64,000 nt of DNA. Source: Arbacia lixula (taxonomy: Eukaryota; Echinodermata; Echinoidea; Arbacioida; Arbaciidae). Position numbers and translations under genes: made by a program. The notes under the pieces are model-generated. The model was given only the letters and a program-made list of their open reading frames with translations, was not told where the DNA came from and ran no database searches. Positions within the stretch are counted from its first letter, which is position 1. Each line of letters opens with the position of its first letter. Below, piece after piece: positions 53,663 through 64,000 of the stretch. Location of the stretch: positions 6,391,999 to 6,455,998 of the forward strand of contig OZ022578.1 in the NCBI GenBank assembly GCA_963669155.1. Direction: 5' to 3'.

Positions 53663-56600
53663 GGTCAGGTCAGGTTAGTCCTGCCACTGGTCATCGTGTA
53701 ATCCAGTGCTACCTGTTACACGGTCGAGTGCTCGGCGACTAATCCGGGCAACCCACGCTAGGGCATTAGCTCTAGGGTGAGGAGGGGGTGCCGGACCCCC
53801 TGTCAGAATTAAAAACCAGATCTGACTTAAGAGTTCCTTTAGATCGGGCTGAAGTCCAAGGAACTCATCCGACCTCTACCAATCCACCTTGCCAGTGTGG
53901 TAGAGTATGGCACACATCCCTCATCATTCATGGATTTAAGATTAAAGAGAGGTCGTAACGCCCATGGCCGGAACGGGCCCAGCTCTACAAACAGAGCTAG
54001 GAATTCGGCGACTGCTGATCCTTCTGGTGTCAAGCCAAAGTATGACGAGTTGGGTTTAAAGCCGCAAGGAGGACCCAAATCTGATAGAAGAATCATCACG
54101 AGCCATACAGATTTGTTTATTTGTACATATAATGTAAGGACATTGAGAACAGAGGAAGACCTAGATGCTCTACTGGAGGAAATAGATGATGTATCATGGC
54201 ACATAATAGGATTAGCGGAAACTAGGAGACCAGCGAATCTCATCAAGCTATCAAAGTGTGGACATACACTGTTCACAACATCAGCAACAAACAAAAGTTG
54301 CAATGGAGTTGGATTTCTTGTGAATAAAGAGGTTGAGGAAAATATCATGGAATATAAAGAAGTATCAGACAGGATAGCTTTTGTGAAAGTACATATCAAT
54401 AGTAGCCATACAATGAAAATTATTCAAGCATATGCACCAACTACCAGTCACACAGATGAAGTCGTTGAAGATTTTTATAGTAAAATTGACAAGATAATGA
54501 CAACAGAATCCACAACGTTTACAATACTTATGGGTGATTTCAATGCCAAGGTTGGAATGAGAAAGGATGACGAGGAGAGTGGTATAGGCCCATACGGGAT
54601 CGGAGAAAGGAATGAAAGGGGAGAAAGACTACTGGAGTTTGTATCAAGCAGGAAGTTGACAATTGGCAATACATACTTCAAAAAACCTACCAAAAACTAC
54701 TGGACATGGGAAAGCCCAAATGCAGCAACTCACAACTTGATAGATTACATAATTTGCGATCATCGTAGAATCTTGATGGATGTGGGAACAGTACCAAAGG
54801 TGGATACAGGCAGTGACCACCGACTTGTTAGAGCTAAAGTAAGGATTAACAAGAAAATGGAAAGAGTGAGAAGGGTAAGGAAGCCTAGGAGGAGACATAT
54901 TAACTTAGAACTACTTTCCAGTAAGCAGGAGCAGTTCCAGCTTGAGTTACACAATAGGTTTGAAGTGTTGGCAGATTCAATGGAGAACCAACCATTAGAC
55001 ACTCTCTACGAGCAAATAACAAGAACAATTATGGATGAAGCGGAAAAGCTAGCTAAGGGGGAGAAAATGGAGGGCAACAATACAGACAAGGAAAGAGAGG
55101 AGATACATAGATTGAATGAGAAAAGGAAAGCCCTTAAGCCCTCCAGACAGACATCAACACGTAACCAAGTTGAATATACAGAGCTGAATAAAACAATTCG
55201 CAAGATGAGAAAAAAGCGAAAGAGAAAGATCAGGACCAAGATGGTACGTGAAGTGCTAGAAAACCACAAAGGACCAAAAATCATCAACAGAAAGTTAGAG
55301 AGGGGTAAAAAGCTTCTGTCATCACTGAAAACAAAAGATGGGACAGAAGTTAATGACAAAGAACAGATTACTCAAGCCATTGAGGACTTCTATAGAGAAC
55401 TCTATAGCACAGACCAACCCGATTGGAGAGTAAATGAGGACTGGAATGAGAAATCAAATGATGTTCCACCAATACTTAAGGAAGAGGTGAAGAGTGCTTT
55501 AGACCAGATGAAAAGGGGAAAGGCTCCAGGGGAGGACCAAATGACTGCAGATATTTTAAAGTTGGGGGGAGAGGACACCATATCAATCCTAACAAAACTG
55601 TTCAACAAGATCATGCAAATGGAACGAGTACCTACCCAGTGGAATGAATCCAAAGTTATCATACTGTTCAAGAAAGGGGACATGAAGGACATCAAAAATT
55701 ACAGGCCCATTAGTCTGTTGCCTCATATATACAAAATCTTCACACGAATTCTTCTTACTAGAGTAGAGAAACAGCTTGATGAAAATCAACCACAGGAACA
55801 AGCTGGATTTCGTGCAGGATATAGAACATCAGACCATCTCCACACCTTAAGCCAGATAATCGAGAAGGCAAAAGAATACCGTTTCGACATCTGCCTTGGC
55901 TTTGTTGATTACGAGAAGGCATTTGACAGCCTAGACCATCAGTCATTATTCAATGCCTTAGGAAAGCAGGTCACAGACGGAAAGTACATTCGCCTAATTA
56001 AGAACATCTATAAGGACTCTAGTGCCCGTGTACATCTAGAAAGCACTACAACAAATGCCTTTAAAATCCTGAAAGGGGTAAGACAAGGTGACCCCATCTC
56101 ACCAAAGCTCTTTACTGCAGCTATGGAGGATGTCTTCAGAAACCTTGATTGGTTATCATTGGGAATAGTCGTGGATGGCGAACACCTGACACATCTCAGA
56201 TTTGCAGATGACATTTTACTTCTTAGCCATACACCTCAGGAACTGGAAAAAATGGTCCGAGAACTAAGTGAAGAAAGTAGAAAAGCTGGACTGAAAATGA
56301 ATATCACAAAGACAAAGGTAATGATGAGCAGTAGATTCAAAGAACACAAAATCACAGTTAGCGGGAGGACCGTAGAAAAGGTAGACAACTACATATACTT
56401 GGGCAAAAAGATCTCCATAGAAAACGAAACAGCAGGGGAAGTGAATAGAAGGATCCAGTTGGCTTGGGCAAAATTTGGCAAGCTCAACTTTATCTTTCGT
56501 GATGAGAAGCTCCCTCTTTCTCTCAAGAAACAGATTTTCAACCAATGTATCATACCTGTGCTCTCTTATGGAGCAGAAACATGGACCACAACTAAGAGAC

Positions 56601-57000
56601 TGGAAAGAAAACTTAGAGTAACCGAAAGGGCTATGGAAAGAATTATGATTGGTGTTACAAAGAGGGACAAAGTTAGAAATCAAGATTTGAGAAAGAAAAC
56701 TAAAGTACGGGACATAGTACAGGAAATTAAATCAAAGAAATGGAGGTGGGCTGGTCATCTGGCCAGGAGGAAAGATGACAGATGGACATATAAATTAACC
56801 ATCTGGACTCCCAGAGCTAACACCAGAAGAAGAGGCAGACAAAGTAGGAGGTGGATTGACGATATTAGAGAATATGGTAGTGTGACATGGAAACGAACGG
56901 CACAAGATAGATCAAGATGGAAAAACGATGAGGAGGCCTTCCTTCAGCAGTGGAGAGAAATAGGCTAAATAGAATAGAAATATTTAATGACAGACCTGCA
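53663..57000 (+). mobile_element. RTE-type LINE, coding-intact
   Basis: It starts near AGGTCAGGTCAGGTTAGTCC; about 230 bp of 5' leader precedes the single long ORF, and a short 3' UTR follows the stop at 56968. The exact 3' end is not clear (no simple repeat tail seen by 57060). One ORF with endonuclease and RT but no RNase H or gag-like ORF is the RTE layout. Confidence 0.85.
53897..56968 (+). CDS. RTE-type ORF: AP endonuclease plus reverse transcriptase, 1023 aa
   Basis: The endonuclease domain (about 75-320) shows CTYNVRTL, the Glu in LAETRRP, GDFNAKVG (213-216 for GDFN) and SDHRLV (306-308 for SDH). These are the metal- and phosphate-binding motifs of APE-like nucleases. RT spans about 520-810: NYRPISLLPHIYKI, QAGFRAGY, FVDYEKAFDSLD, GVRQGDPISPKLF and the catalytic FADDILLL at 769-776. 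The C-terminal region has AETWTTTKRLERKLRVTER and KWRWAGHLARR, typical of RTE elements. There is no stop or frameshift and all catalytic residues are present, so the copy could be active. It nicks target DNA and copies its RNA in place. Confidence 0.95.
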   Translation: MVEYGTHPSSFMDLRLKRGRNAHGRNGPSSTNRARNSATADPSGVKPKYDELGLKPQGGPKSDRRIITSHTDLFICTYNVRTLRTEEDLDALLEEIDDVSWHIIGLAETRRPANLIKLSKCGHTLFTTSATNKSCNGVGFLVNKEVEENIMEYKEVSDRIAFVKVHINSSHTMKIIQAYAPTTSHTDEVVEDFYSKIDKIMTTESTTFTILMGDFNAKVGMRKDDEESGIGPYGIGERNERGERLLEFVSSRKLTIGNTYFKKPTKNYWTWESPNAATHNLIDYIICDHRRILMDVGTVPKVDTGSDHRLVRAKVRINKKMERVRRVRKPRRRHINLELLSSKQEQFQLELHNRFEVLADSMENQPLDTLYEQITRTIMDEAEKLAKGEKMEGNNTDKEREEIHRLNEKRKALKPSRQTSTRNQVEYTELNKTIRKMRKKRKRKIRTKMVREVLENHKGPKIINRKLERGKKLLSSLKTKDGTEVNDKEQITQAIEDFYRELYSTDQPDWRVNEDWNEKSNDVPPILKEEVKSALDQMKRGKAPGEDQMTADILKLGGEDTISILTKLFNKIMQMERVPTQWNESKVIILFKKGDMKDIKNYRPISLLPHIYKIFTRILLTRVEKQLDENQPQEQAGFRAGYRTSDHLHTLSQIIEKAKEYRFDICLGFVDYEKAFDSLDHQSLFNALGKQVTDGKYIRLIKNIYKDSSARVHLESTTTNAFKILKGVRQGDPISPKLFTAAMEDVFRNLDWLSLGIVVDGEHLTHLRFADDILLLSHTPQELEKMVRELSEESRKAGLKMNITKTKVMMSSRFKEHKITVSGRTVEKVDNYIYLGKKISIENETAGEVNRRIQLAWAKFGKLNFIFRDEKLPLSLKKQIFNQCIIPVLSYGAETWTTTKRLERKLRVTERAMERIMIGVTKRDKVRNQDLRKKTKVRDIVQEIKSKKWRWAGHLARRKDDRWTYKLTIWTPRANTRRRGRQSRRWIDDIREYGSVTWKRTAQDRSRWKNDEEAFLQQWREIG

Positions 57001-57571
57001 CTTGCAAGGCCTTAACTATAGGGGTTGCTGAGTTATATTACATTTGGTATAAATGAAATACATGTACCAAGCATATTCTACCATACCCTTTTCAGCAGAA
57101 CCTTTTGTGAAGTGCTTCTTTTTGTCATGAGACTGATCTGTTTCGTTTGATTTCAAATAGTTCAGAAAACAACTTGCTCCTCGTATTCATCGATGTATAT
57201 GCACAGATATACAAAATAAAAACGGCTTGCTGAGACATACAATTTGTGTTATTGTTTATAAATCAAACTGCACTGTCTTTCTGCCATTTCTATTATGTGA
57301 TATTATTTTCGTAGTGTCATTGCAACATTTGAATGTAGGATTGGTTATTCTTAATTTGTTTTTTGCAGTAAATCATGCATGATGTACATTATTTTCTACG
57401 TGCAGAGCGCCTGGTGAAGAACTTGTCGGTCATTTCCATGTTGTACACGGTAACTTTATAAGTAAATAGATTAGTACAGAATGGATACAACAGGAAACAC
57501 AACGGTCATTAGGTATTTTTAGAACGAAAGTATTACCACGTTCGTGTGTGGATGTCTGTGTAATGTGTGTA

Positions 57572-57602
<31 letters not shown>

Positions 57603-58350
57603 TTGTGTGTGTGTGCGGGTGTGCGGTCGTGGTTCACTCTTTCACGCTCTCTCGATTTGCACTCTTTGCACGAGACCAGACATGTTTGATGTAATCATGA
57701 CGTCACAAATGTGGCCTCTTTAACCTTCAGCAACATGACCTAAAATTGGTACATGATATCAGGTGCTAAGTTATAGAAATCATACACTTAATCACGACCT
57801 TTGAAACTACACTCTCCAAGAAGTTTGTGAACTTTTCTGAATGTGTGTTATCAGTGCGTCATTATCTGAAGAGTAGCACAAACAATAAGATAGATTTATA
57901 TACACACATTGACTTTAACTACTTGGGGAAGGCACTATATGGTTCCTCGCTATAGCCGTAACATAGGAGGACTGGTTTCAAGAGCAATGGAAAAGGTGAC
58001 TGTATTTTCAGATCAACTGTATCATTAATCCTCTTAGTACCGAGCCATGTAAAACCTGTAAACCTACTACACATATAATGAACCATGGTACTGAGAGGGG
58101 GGATACGGTCGTATAGAGCTATCCGTATAAATATCAAATGTGTTAAACGTCCGAAGTCAAAGTGGTAGTATGTAATTTAAAAAGATAGACTTTAGATTAT
58201 GATTTATGATAATTTCATTATCTCCGTTAGTGTAAATATCGAAGTTGGGTACCTATTTATTGAGTCTTGATTTACCAGGTTAGTATCACCAGTGTGTTAA
58301 AGACACCATTTATTTGTGTATGTACAATGTAATATTCAGGTATCATGTGA
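57001..58350. other. Intergenic, no gene seen
   Basis: AT-rich, with a (TG)n run at 57563-57620. Open frames are short and without recognisable content. Confidence 0.6.
57563..57620 (+). repeat. (TG)n microsatellite
   Basis: Largely uninterrupted TG with TATGTGTTTG and GCGGGTG variants at the end. Confidence 0.95.
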
Positions 58351-58367
58351 GTAAAGTTGTTTAGGTA

Positions 58368-58545
58368 CCGCTTCACCTCATCTCGCCACCTTAATAAAAC
58401 CACGCCCCCTTCACTTCACCACGCCCCTTTCACTTCACCGCGCCACCTTACTTCACCACAACCCCTTCACTTCACGACGCTCCATTCAATAAACCGCGCC
58501 CCTTTTCTTTATCACGCCCCCTTCACTACACCACCATGCACTACA
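58368..58545 (+). repeat. Degenerate tandem repeat with CCACGCCCC boxes
   Basis: About seven imperfect units of roughly 20-27 bp of the form CACTTCACCACGCCCCTT. Several contain CCACGCCC, which matches the CACCC/GC-box class bound by KLF/SP factors. Regulatory use is only a possibility. Confidence 0.7.
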
Positions 58546-59127
58546 CCAGGGATGTACAATTAATACTCCCATATCACCATGATATCACTGTCTCCATCAG
58601 GTCACATACGCCCGTGCATGTATGCATGTCTCAGTTTTATGTGAATATATCACTTTTCACGCGAGATTGTGTGTGTTTGTGTATACGTGCAAGTGTGTGT
58701 ATATGTGCGTCTATGTGTAATATTCGGTTTATGAAAACACAAGTTGAATGTCTGGAAATCCTCTTCATTTGTTAGAATTGGATGTGTGATTACTATGACA
58801 AAAAATTCAATATGTTATTTGCTAATGTGTGTATGATCTACTCATCTGCTATTGAAGATAAAAACCAGTTTGTATGCTTAGCACTGTTCTTCCCGGGTCC
58901 TGGTTACATGATAGTCGTAACAGTACTTGACAGACAGCTAAGATATCACAATACATATTTTATATAAGACGGAAAGTGACCAAATGATACATAAACGATA
59001 TAAATGATGTATTTCATGGTGACAAACAGCTCTTTTGCCTACAGTTAGTGAGTTAGCGATAGCAAGTTCACGTCTTTTTTTTTTTAATTGCCTTTTGCTT
59101 AGTATCAAAATTAAATAATGTGTCTCG

Positions 59128-59535
59128 ATGGTGCCATTCAAACACGATCAGGCGCCTAGAGAATTTATGAATGTTAGAACCGGGGCATTCCTGACTTTGT
59201 TCTACCAGGCCCTAATCCAGAGCATACTATCGTATAACTTAGTGTGCTACTATGGCAATGCGACGCAACAAAATCGGAATCGCTTAGACCGAGTGAGACG
59301 GGCGGCACAGCGCATAATAGGAAACGATCTGCTTTCTGTTACTAACTTGTTCGAACAGAGACTATTATCAAAAACGGATAACATAATGAGAGATCAAAGT
59401 CACCCACTCAATCAATACTACACATTCAATCGTTCTGGTATCAGGCTGCGAGCCCCACGTACAGATCGAACACGCTTCCGTCAATCCTTTGTTCCCAACT
59501 CCATTCATACGTTCAACCAAATTGTCAAACGATAG
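59128..59535 (+). pseudogene. 5'-truncated LINE RT C-terminal fragment (CR1/Rex-like)
   Basis: LTLFYQALIQSILSYNLVCY followed by a YGNATQQNRNRLDRVRRAAQ segment and later HPLNQYYTFNRSGIRLRAPR is the region after the RT domain in CR1/Rex/L2-type elements. It ends TFNQIVKR then TAG. About 135 codons remain of an expected ~900, the usual 5' truncation. Confidence 0.85.
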
Positions 59536-59539
59536 TATA

Positions 59540-59640
59540 ATAATGTAATATTGTAATAATGTATTCTGTATCTATCTTATATGACGATGTAAAATTGTTG
59601 AAATTTTGAAATTTATGAAATTTTTCAAATTTTGAAATAT

Positions 59641-59677
<37 letters not shown>

Positions 59678-60310
59678 TCGTAATGTTTTGGGGTTGGTGA
59701 AAAGCAAATCATTTTGCATTGAATTAAATACCTTAATCTGTATCTGTATCTTATATGACAATGTACTAAAATTGACGAATATACAAAGTAGATAACAATG
59801 CAGCTAACTTATGTCACCTTTAACCACATAGGTGAATTCCAGTCATGTTTACATATGTTTTTCAAAACTCTTTTTTTTTAACATGTGCCCGAAATTTGAG
59901 CTGGTCAAAAGCAAATCTCTATCATTTTGCACTGAATTCAATTACTTTGATTTGTTTCCTTCTTATATGACAATATATCAAAATTGGCGAATAAACAAAG
60001 TTACATACACCTGGAATAGAACGAGAAGGAAATTAAAAATATGAACCCAATTTCCGCAGTTAATGATTTTTCAGTCTTTAATTATGTCATATACACTACA
60101 TAATTAACATCTACACAGACAAATTACAACCATGTTTAGATATGTTTTTCTAACTCATTGTTCATTGTTTATCGTTTACCGTTTATATGTGTCTCAAGTA
60201 TCGCTATATATTGTTGTGTTATTGTGCTGGTGGAAAGCAAATTTCCATGATTTTGGACTGAATAAAATATCTTGTATCTTGTATCTTGTATCTTCCATCC
60301 CTCAAATGCA
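59540..60310 (+). repeat. Three related LINE 3' tails in tandem
   Basis: GAAAAGCAAATCATTTTGCA(T), CAAAAGCAAATCTCTATCAT and GGAAAGCAAATTTCCATGAT occur at 59698, 59907 and 60232. Each is followed by GAATT/GAATA and a TATCTTATATGACAAT or (TATCTTG)n end. A (TA)n run interrupts the first (59647-59674). Confidence 0.7.
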
Positions 60311-60961
60311 ATAGATCGTTGATCATCGCAGTATAGTACAAAATGAGAAAGAAAATAGGCTATATGTCATAACTCATTACATAGGCCATATGCAAGAAAA
60401 AAAAAGTCTAAATGAAAATCTTGAACATTTTTTTTTTTTGGTTTCACATTAAATCAAAATAGTGTGCACTAATGCTTCGTAATGGGCAAGATGCAAGTAA
60501 ATATATTTGTACCACTTGCACGTTGATTGGCCATCGTGTTATCACAAAGTTCATGAAGTTTGCCACTACTATCCGCTGAAATACGCTACTATACACTGAA
60601 ATCTATAATTTGTGTCAACGTAGGTCGCGCAAATATCACGCAAATTCCCATAGCACGAGCTGGTCATCATTGATTATCCAAATTAATGCAAAATAAGTAC
60701 TATTGACCGATAGCTATGTAAATAATGCACTTTTGCTAGGATTATTGAATCTATGCCATGACTGTGATGGCATCAGTCGGGTAACATGATTATGGAGATG
60801 ACGTATATAATCATGCATAAATCCTGCATGTATTAAGGATGGAATGACATTACTTCTACGCTACGAAAAAAATACTTGGCATCCATTACATCGATTCTTT
60901 AAAGACAATGCCAATATTTTGGATGATCCCTGGCCATCATTACAAGAGTAAAATGACACAG
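60311..60961. other. Spacer 3' of the sulfotransferase-like gene
   Basis: AT-rich, no gene seen. It probably includes the 3' UTR of the minus-strand gene, but no clear AATAAA (minus) is identified. Confidence 0.5.
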
Positions 60962-61628
60962 TTACTTTATCCTCAAGGCGTGCATCTCGTTGTAGTAAAA
61001 CATTTCTTTCTCCGCTGCTTTCTTGACGTCATCTGAGGCGTCTTCCAGCGTTGCCGTGGTAGCGGATGCCTTGAAACACGTGCTCTTGAATGCACCGGTG
61101 AAAAACATGCTGTAGCTAGGTGCGTCCCGCACGTTGGGGCACATGCTCCTCCATTTCAGGGCGACATCTGCGGACTCGTCCCACGTCAGGAGGCTGTCTT
61201 TGTACGGAATGCCAATTGCACCGCATAGACGAGGCAACATGCTGGCTGGGTTTTCTAGCAGGTCGTCGATGTCCACGATCACGGGCTCGTAGTCGACCGT
61301 CTTCCGAATGTGGGTCCACAATTGGTGAATGGCCTGGAAATAGTATCGCGTCCCCTCTCGAGGCTCTGGCATTGCTGAGAATACGTCAAATGTGTCTGGG
61401 TCTGGTTTAGGAGCGTTTGGATTGGCGCTCGTTGCCGCCAGCAAAGCTTTCCGTAAAGATTTGTAAACCTTCACTGGGTTGCGGATCAGAAAAAAGTGTG
61501 TGAAGCCACTGGATTTGTCCGGGAGATATGGGTACCGACTTGGTGGCATACCGAACCCCATATCTTTGACGAAGACAAATTTCATGGAAGGATCAAGTGA
61601 GTTGAATGTGCGCTTTAAGCCAGCGAAC
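60962..61628 (-). CDS. Sulfotransferase-like gene exon 2
   Basis: Encodes residues from FAGLKRTFNSLDPSMKFVFV to the stop, including the R-N-P-V-K-V-Y-K-S 3'-phosphate motif and a conserved TWDESADVALKWRSMCPNV block near the C terminus. Confidence 0.9.
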
Positions 61629-62273
61629 CTGCAACGGAGAAACCGTAAACATAGTTGTTTTTAAAATAATTGTGACGTGTTATTCTTATCATTTTTTTAA
61701 TATCGATGTTAAAGCTTTGATACCTGTGTCGTTTTCAGTTGCTGTAACAATACTCCTTGTATTTCATTTCGACAATGCATACTCATGATAATACCGACTC
61801 ATGTGAAGAAATTACATGATTGCATATAGGTCAATATTGATATAAGAAAAAAAAAACGATTAAGAACAAGAATGAAATTTCAATAAAGAAGATGGGGAAC
61901 GGGGGAAAGATAGTAGAGAGGCAACGTAAGAATGAGAGGAAGGAGAAAGAAAGGAGGATCATTTCACTCACGTGAGCAACTCCAGGTTGTATTCCTCCAG
62001 GTCTCCGCCCATTTGATATTCCCGCGCCGCTTCCCGAAACAGCTCCTCGTTTCCCTCCAGCTCATTTGGAAGGCCACTGGCGCCGTCGACCGGATGGCGG
62101 TTGGCGTACATATCGTCTGCTAGCTTGGCGAGGATATAGGACTCAAACCAAATTTCCGCTCCGTCGACGAAACTCATACATTTCGTCACCGCCGTCGAGA
62201 CGGACCGCGGAACGCACCACATAATGATGCGTTTAGGCGACGCCGAGCCATTCGTTCCACTCTCAGCGGCCAT
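60962..62273 (-). CDS. Sulfotransferase-like P-loop protein, 2 coding exons, 322 aa
   Basis: Exon 1 is 62273-61972 and exon 2 is 61628-60962, joined in phase 2 by a GTGAGTG donor and a CTCCGTTGCAG acceptor. The N terminus (KRIIMWCVPRSVSTAVTKCM) has the P-R-S-x-S-T loop that binds the 5'-phosphosulfate of PAPS in sulfotransferases. A second motif, HFFLIRNPVKVYKSL, fits the 3'-phosphate site (R-N/D-P...S). It would be soluble; no signal peptide or membrane helix is seen. The acceptor substrate cannot be told. It belongs to the compact sulfotransferase-like group often mislabelled as aminotransferase-like, not to the classical cytosolic SULT group. Confidence is high for a real gene, lower for the reaction. 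Confidence 0.88.
61972..62273 (-). CDS. Sulfotransferase-like gene exon 1
   Basis: Start ATG at 62273. Encodes the P-loop (CVPRSVSTAVTK, residues 19-30) and an acidic segment. Ends CTC AC before GTGAGTG. Confidence 0.9.
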
Positions 62274-62457
62274 GCTGCCACAGTCAATCTGTCAATCAAT
62301 GTCAGTCAATCAAAAGGTTGATTATAAACGTACACTGGGTACACGCGTAAACAGTATATCGGCCCATAAAGGGTTAACGAGGGCTATTCTCTGAATACTT
62401 TAACCAATCTGGTCCCAATATGAGACATTAAGCGGTACCTTAAAAAAGTAACATTAC

Positions 62458-62894
62458 TTGACAGTGAAGCACACTGACATACGTGAGAAAACGACGGTTA
62501 AAGATATTATAGTAAAAGACAAAGAGATGAAATGGAGATGGGGTGGACACTTGTATAGAACACAAGACAACAGATGTCAAACAGGGTCAAAATACCGGGA
62601 AGCACTCGTTATTCCGAAGGTTCATTATTCCGAACGTTACGCAACAAATGCTTGGATTAACGAACCCTTTTTCGTCTTCGGACTAACGAGCATCGAGGTA
62701 TAGGCAATTTACGTGTTTCGGAATTACGAACCTTCGGAACAACGAACCTTCAGAAAAAACGAACCTTCGGAATATCGAACTGTAACCGAAATATCATCAT
62801 ACACAAGCACAGCAACATGGAATAGAACGACAGCAAATAGAAGCAAATGAAAACTGATTGAGGAGGGCTTCATCCAACAATGGTTGAACAATGC
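62458..62894 (+). pseudogene. RTE LINE C-terminal relic, interrupted
   Basis: KTTVKDIIVKDKEMKWRWGG (about 62489-62548) matches the KWRWAGHL region of the intact RTE ORF, and RTTANRSKWKLIEEGFIQQW (about 62820-62880) matches its last residues (RTAQDRSRWKNDEEAFLQQW). The 62595-62785 segment between them is foreign. Confidence 0.75.
62595..62785. repeat. Inverted-repeat insertion with CGAACCTTCGGA boxes
   Basis: TTCCGAAGGTTC near the left and several ACGAACCTTCGGAA blocks near the right are inverted copies. No ORF. It lies within the RTE relic. Confidence 0.65.
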
Positions 62895-62895
62895 C

Positions 62896-62949
<54 letters not shown>
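62895..62949 (+). repeat. (TGA)n microsatellite
   Basis: About 18 TGA units starting at the stop codon of the RTE relic. Simple 3' repeats of this kind are typical of RTE ends. Confidence 0.95.
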
Positions 62950-62950
<1 letters not shown>

Positions 62951-63400
62951 ACCTGTCTGTGGAAGGCAAACTGCTCTATGGTCAGATGGTATTCATGTGT
63001 ATTATGGGTATAAAATACACTTAGGCCCACAAAGGGTTAAACAAGCAGCCGATAGAAATGGGTCACGCAGTCACATGATTTATGCTTTCCATTCAGACGC
63101 TTTGTAAAACTTGATGGCTGCATGGAGACTAGGGAGGCTCCTAGGAACCACGGAGGGTGAGGCGCCATTCTCGTTCTCGTCACCCCAGCACTAGCATGAC
63201 TGACGTTAACTCATTCTCTGCCACACCCCATACTGCCCTGTGTGAATGGTGTGTATCACCATTGCAATATTATGCCTCAATGGCGCATAAAGAGTTAAAC
63301 TTAACAAGACAATCTCGAATCTTAGTCAAAATATTTCTAGTTGTAAAGTGAAAATATTTACCTATTTCATTGTCACAAAAAGATGGTACAGTGTCATGAA
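62950..63400. other. No gene seen
   Basis: Spacer with AAAGGGTTAA-like phrases at about 63030 and 62370 that may be a low-copy repeat. Nothing coding recognised. Confidence 0.5.
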
Positions 63401-63405
63401 CTTAC

Positions 63406-63495
63406 CGTCTGCCGTCTGGATTGCCTCCTCAATATGTTCCGCTGGTGACTTGTGTCTGTCTGCTTCGTTCTCGATCTCTCTCGTTATGTGTCTAC
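63406..63495 (-). other. Candidate 5' UTR exon of the sulfotransferase-like gene
   Basis: On the minus strand a GAGA-rich stretch ends in CAGACG|GTAAGTTC, a strong donor at 63405. The coding exon has a possible acceptor TTGATTGACAG about 17 bases before its ATG. The upstream boundary is unknown. Confidence 0.3.
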
Positions 63496-64000
63496 AAGAA
63501 ACCGTGCTTTGCAGTTTATATCTGGTGGTTTTTTTTTAGCAACATATGTTGTGTTCTACCTAGCAGCTAGCAAGAAAAACTTTGACCAGTGACATCAGAG
63601 ACCTTTGCACATAATATGAAGATAGATATGAGCAATAAATATAAAATTGTACTTTGCGTGACAACAATCTCTTAGATATCTTTATAAAAATTATTGGCAT
63701 AGGGCGCAAACACAGTCATATTGGCGTTTCACCATGACGATCAACGTTATTCAAACACTGATGGCCGTTCTGGCTTAAAGTCCCATGCTACAAACACTGT
63801 CAAAATTAAAACGCCTGTATTGCATTGGGTAATCGGTGAGTAATTGTGTTCATGATATATTCGAGATTTACATGCGTAACCCTGACAACATAAAGAACCA
63901 TTTACTGCACCGTGCGAATAAACGACAACTCAGTGAAACGTAGATAACGTATTCTCTCCATCAAACTATAGTCTAAATCACGTGAATGATCTCCTTTTTT
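63496..64000. other. No gene seen
   Basis: AT-rich end of the window without recognisable features. Confidence 0.5.

Noticed and set aside
53663..53800. Structured GC-rich leader considered as a tRNA or SINE head
   Set aside because: No clear A and B box pair or cloverleaf; it fits the 5' leader of the RTE element.
53839..56683. Multiple minus-strand frames across the RTE ORF
   Set aside because: Antisense shadows of the intact LINE ORF.

Overview
This is eukaryotic DNA: coding exons with canonical GT/AG introns, long AT-rich intergenic stretches, many microsatellites and a dense, layered set of transposable elements. A seven-SRCR receptor, an alpha-arrestin and fold-back and Penelope-type repeats together suggest a marine invertebrate deuterostome, most likely an echinoderm. 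The species is an inference; nothing in the window fixes it. I saw no tRNA, rRNA, CRISPR or bacterial feature.

Three host genes can be reconstructed exon by exon. (1) A + strand alpha-arrestin (ARRDC-type) gene has seven coding exons from 24968 to 35512, 400 codons, with one PPxY motif. (2) A + strand type I receptor gene has nine coding exons from 40651 to 53101, 935 codons: signal peptide, seven SRCR domains each on one phase 1-1 exon, a transmembrane helix and a cytoplasmic tail with the same LPPSY motif as the neighbouring arrestin. (3) A - strand two-exon gene at 60962-62273 encodes a 322-residue sulfotransferase-like P-loop protein. A weaker fourth candidate at 4520-8119 has tandemly duplicated basic exon-like units and a possible terminal OB-fold-like exon.

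The rest is mainly mobile DNA. 1-3055: a Crypton-type tyrosine recombinase pseudogene split at codon 11 by a complete Tc1 element with an intact transposase. 3317-4429: a fold-back element and a degenerate mariner-type element. 4520-7785: 541-bp tandem repeat, 45-bp minisatellite and TIR elements. 10604-19001: a - strand Ty3/gypsy element with LTRs, a 5-bp target duplication, a PBS matching tRNA-Ser and a PPT, its gag split by a 3.9-kb composite of inverted repeats. 19017-23000: a truncated Penelope-like element (GIY-YIG endonuclease) between ~810-bp inverted arms. 23900-24490: a long purine tract. 53663-57000: a LINE of RTE type with an intact 1023-codon ORF, directly 3' of the receptor gene. 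59128-60310: a truncated CR1/Rex-type LINE end followed by three related 3' tails. 62458-62948: a broken RTE end with a TGA microsatellite.

The arrestin and the SRCR receptor lie about 5 kb apart in the same orientation. Both carry LPPSY, a ligand type for WW domains of Nedd4-family ubiquitin ligases. A shared trafficking route is plausible but unproven.
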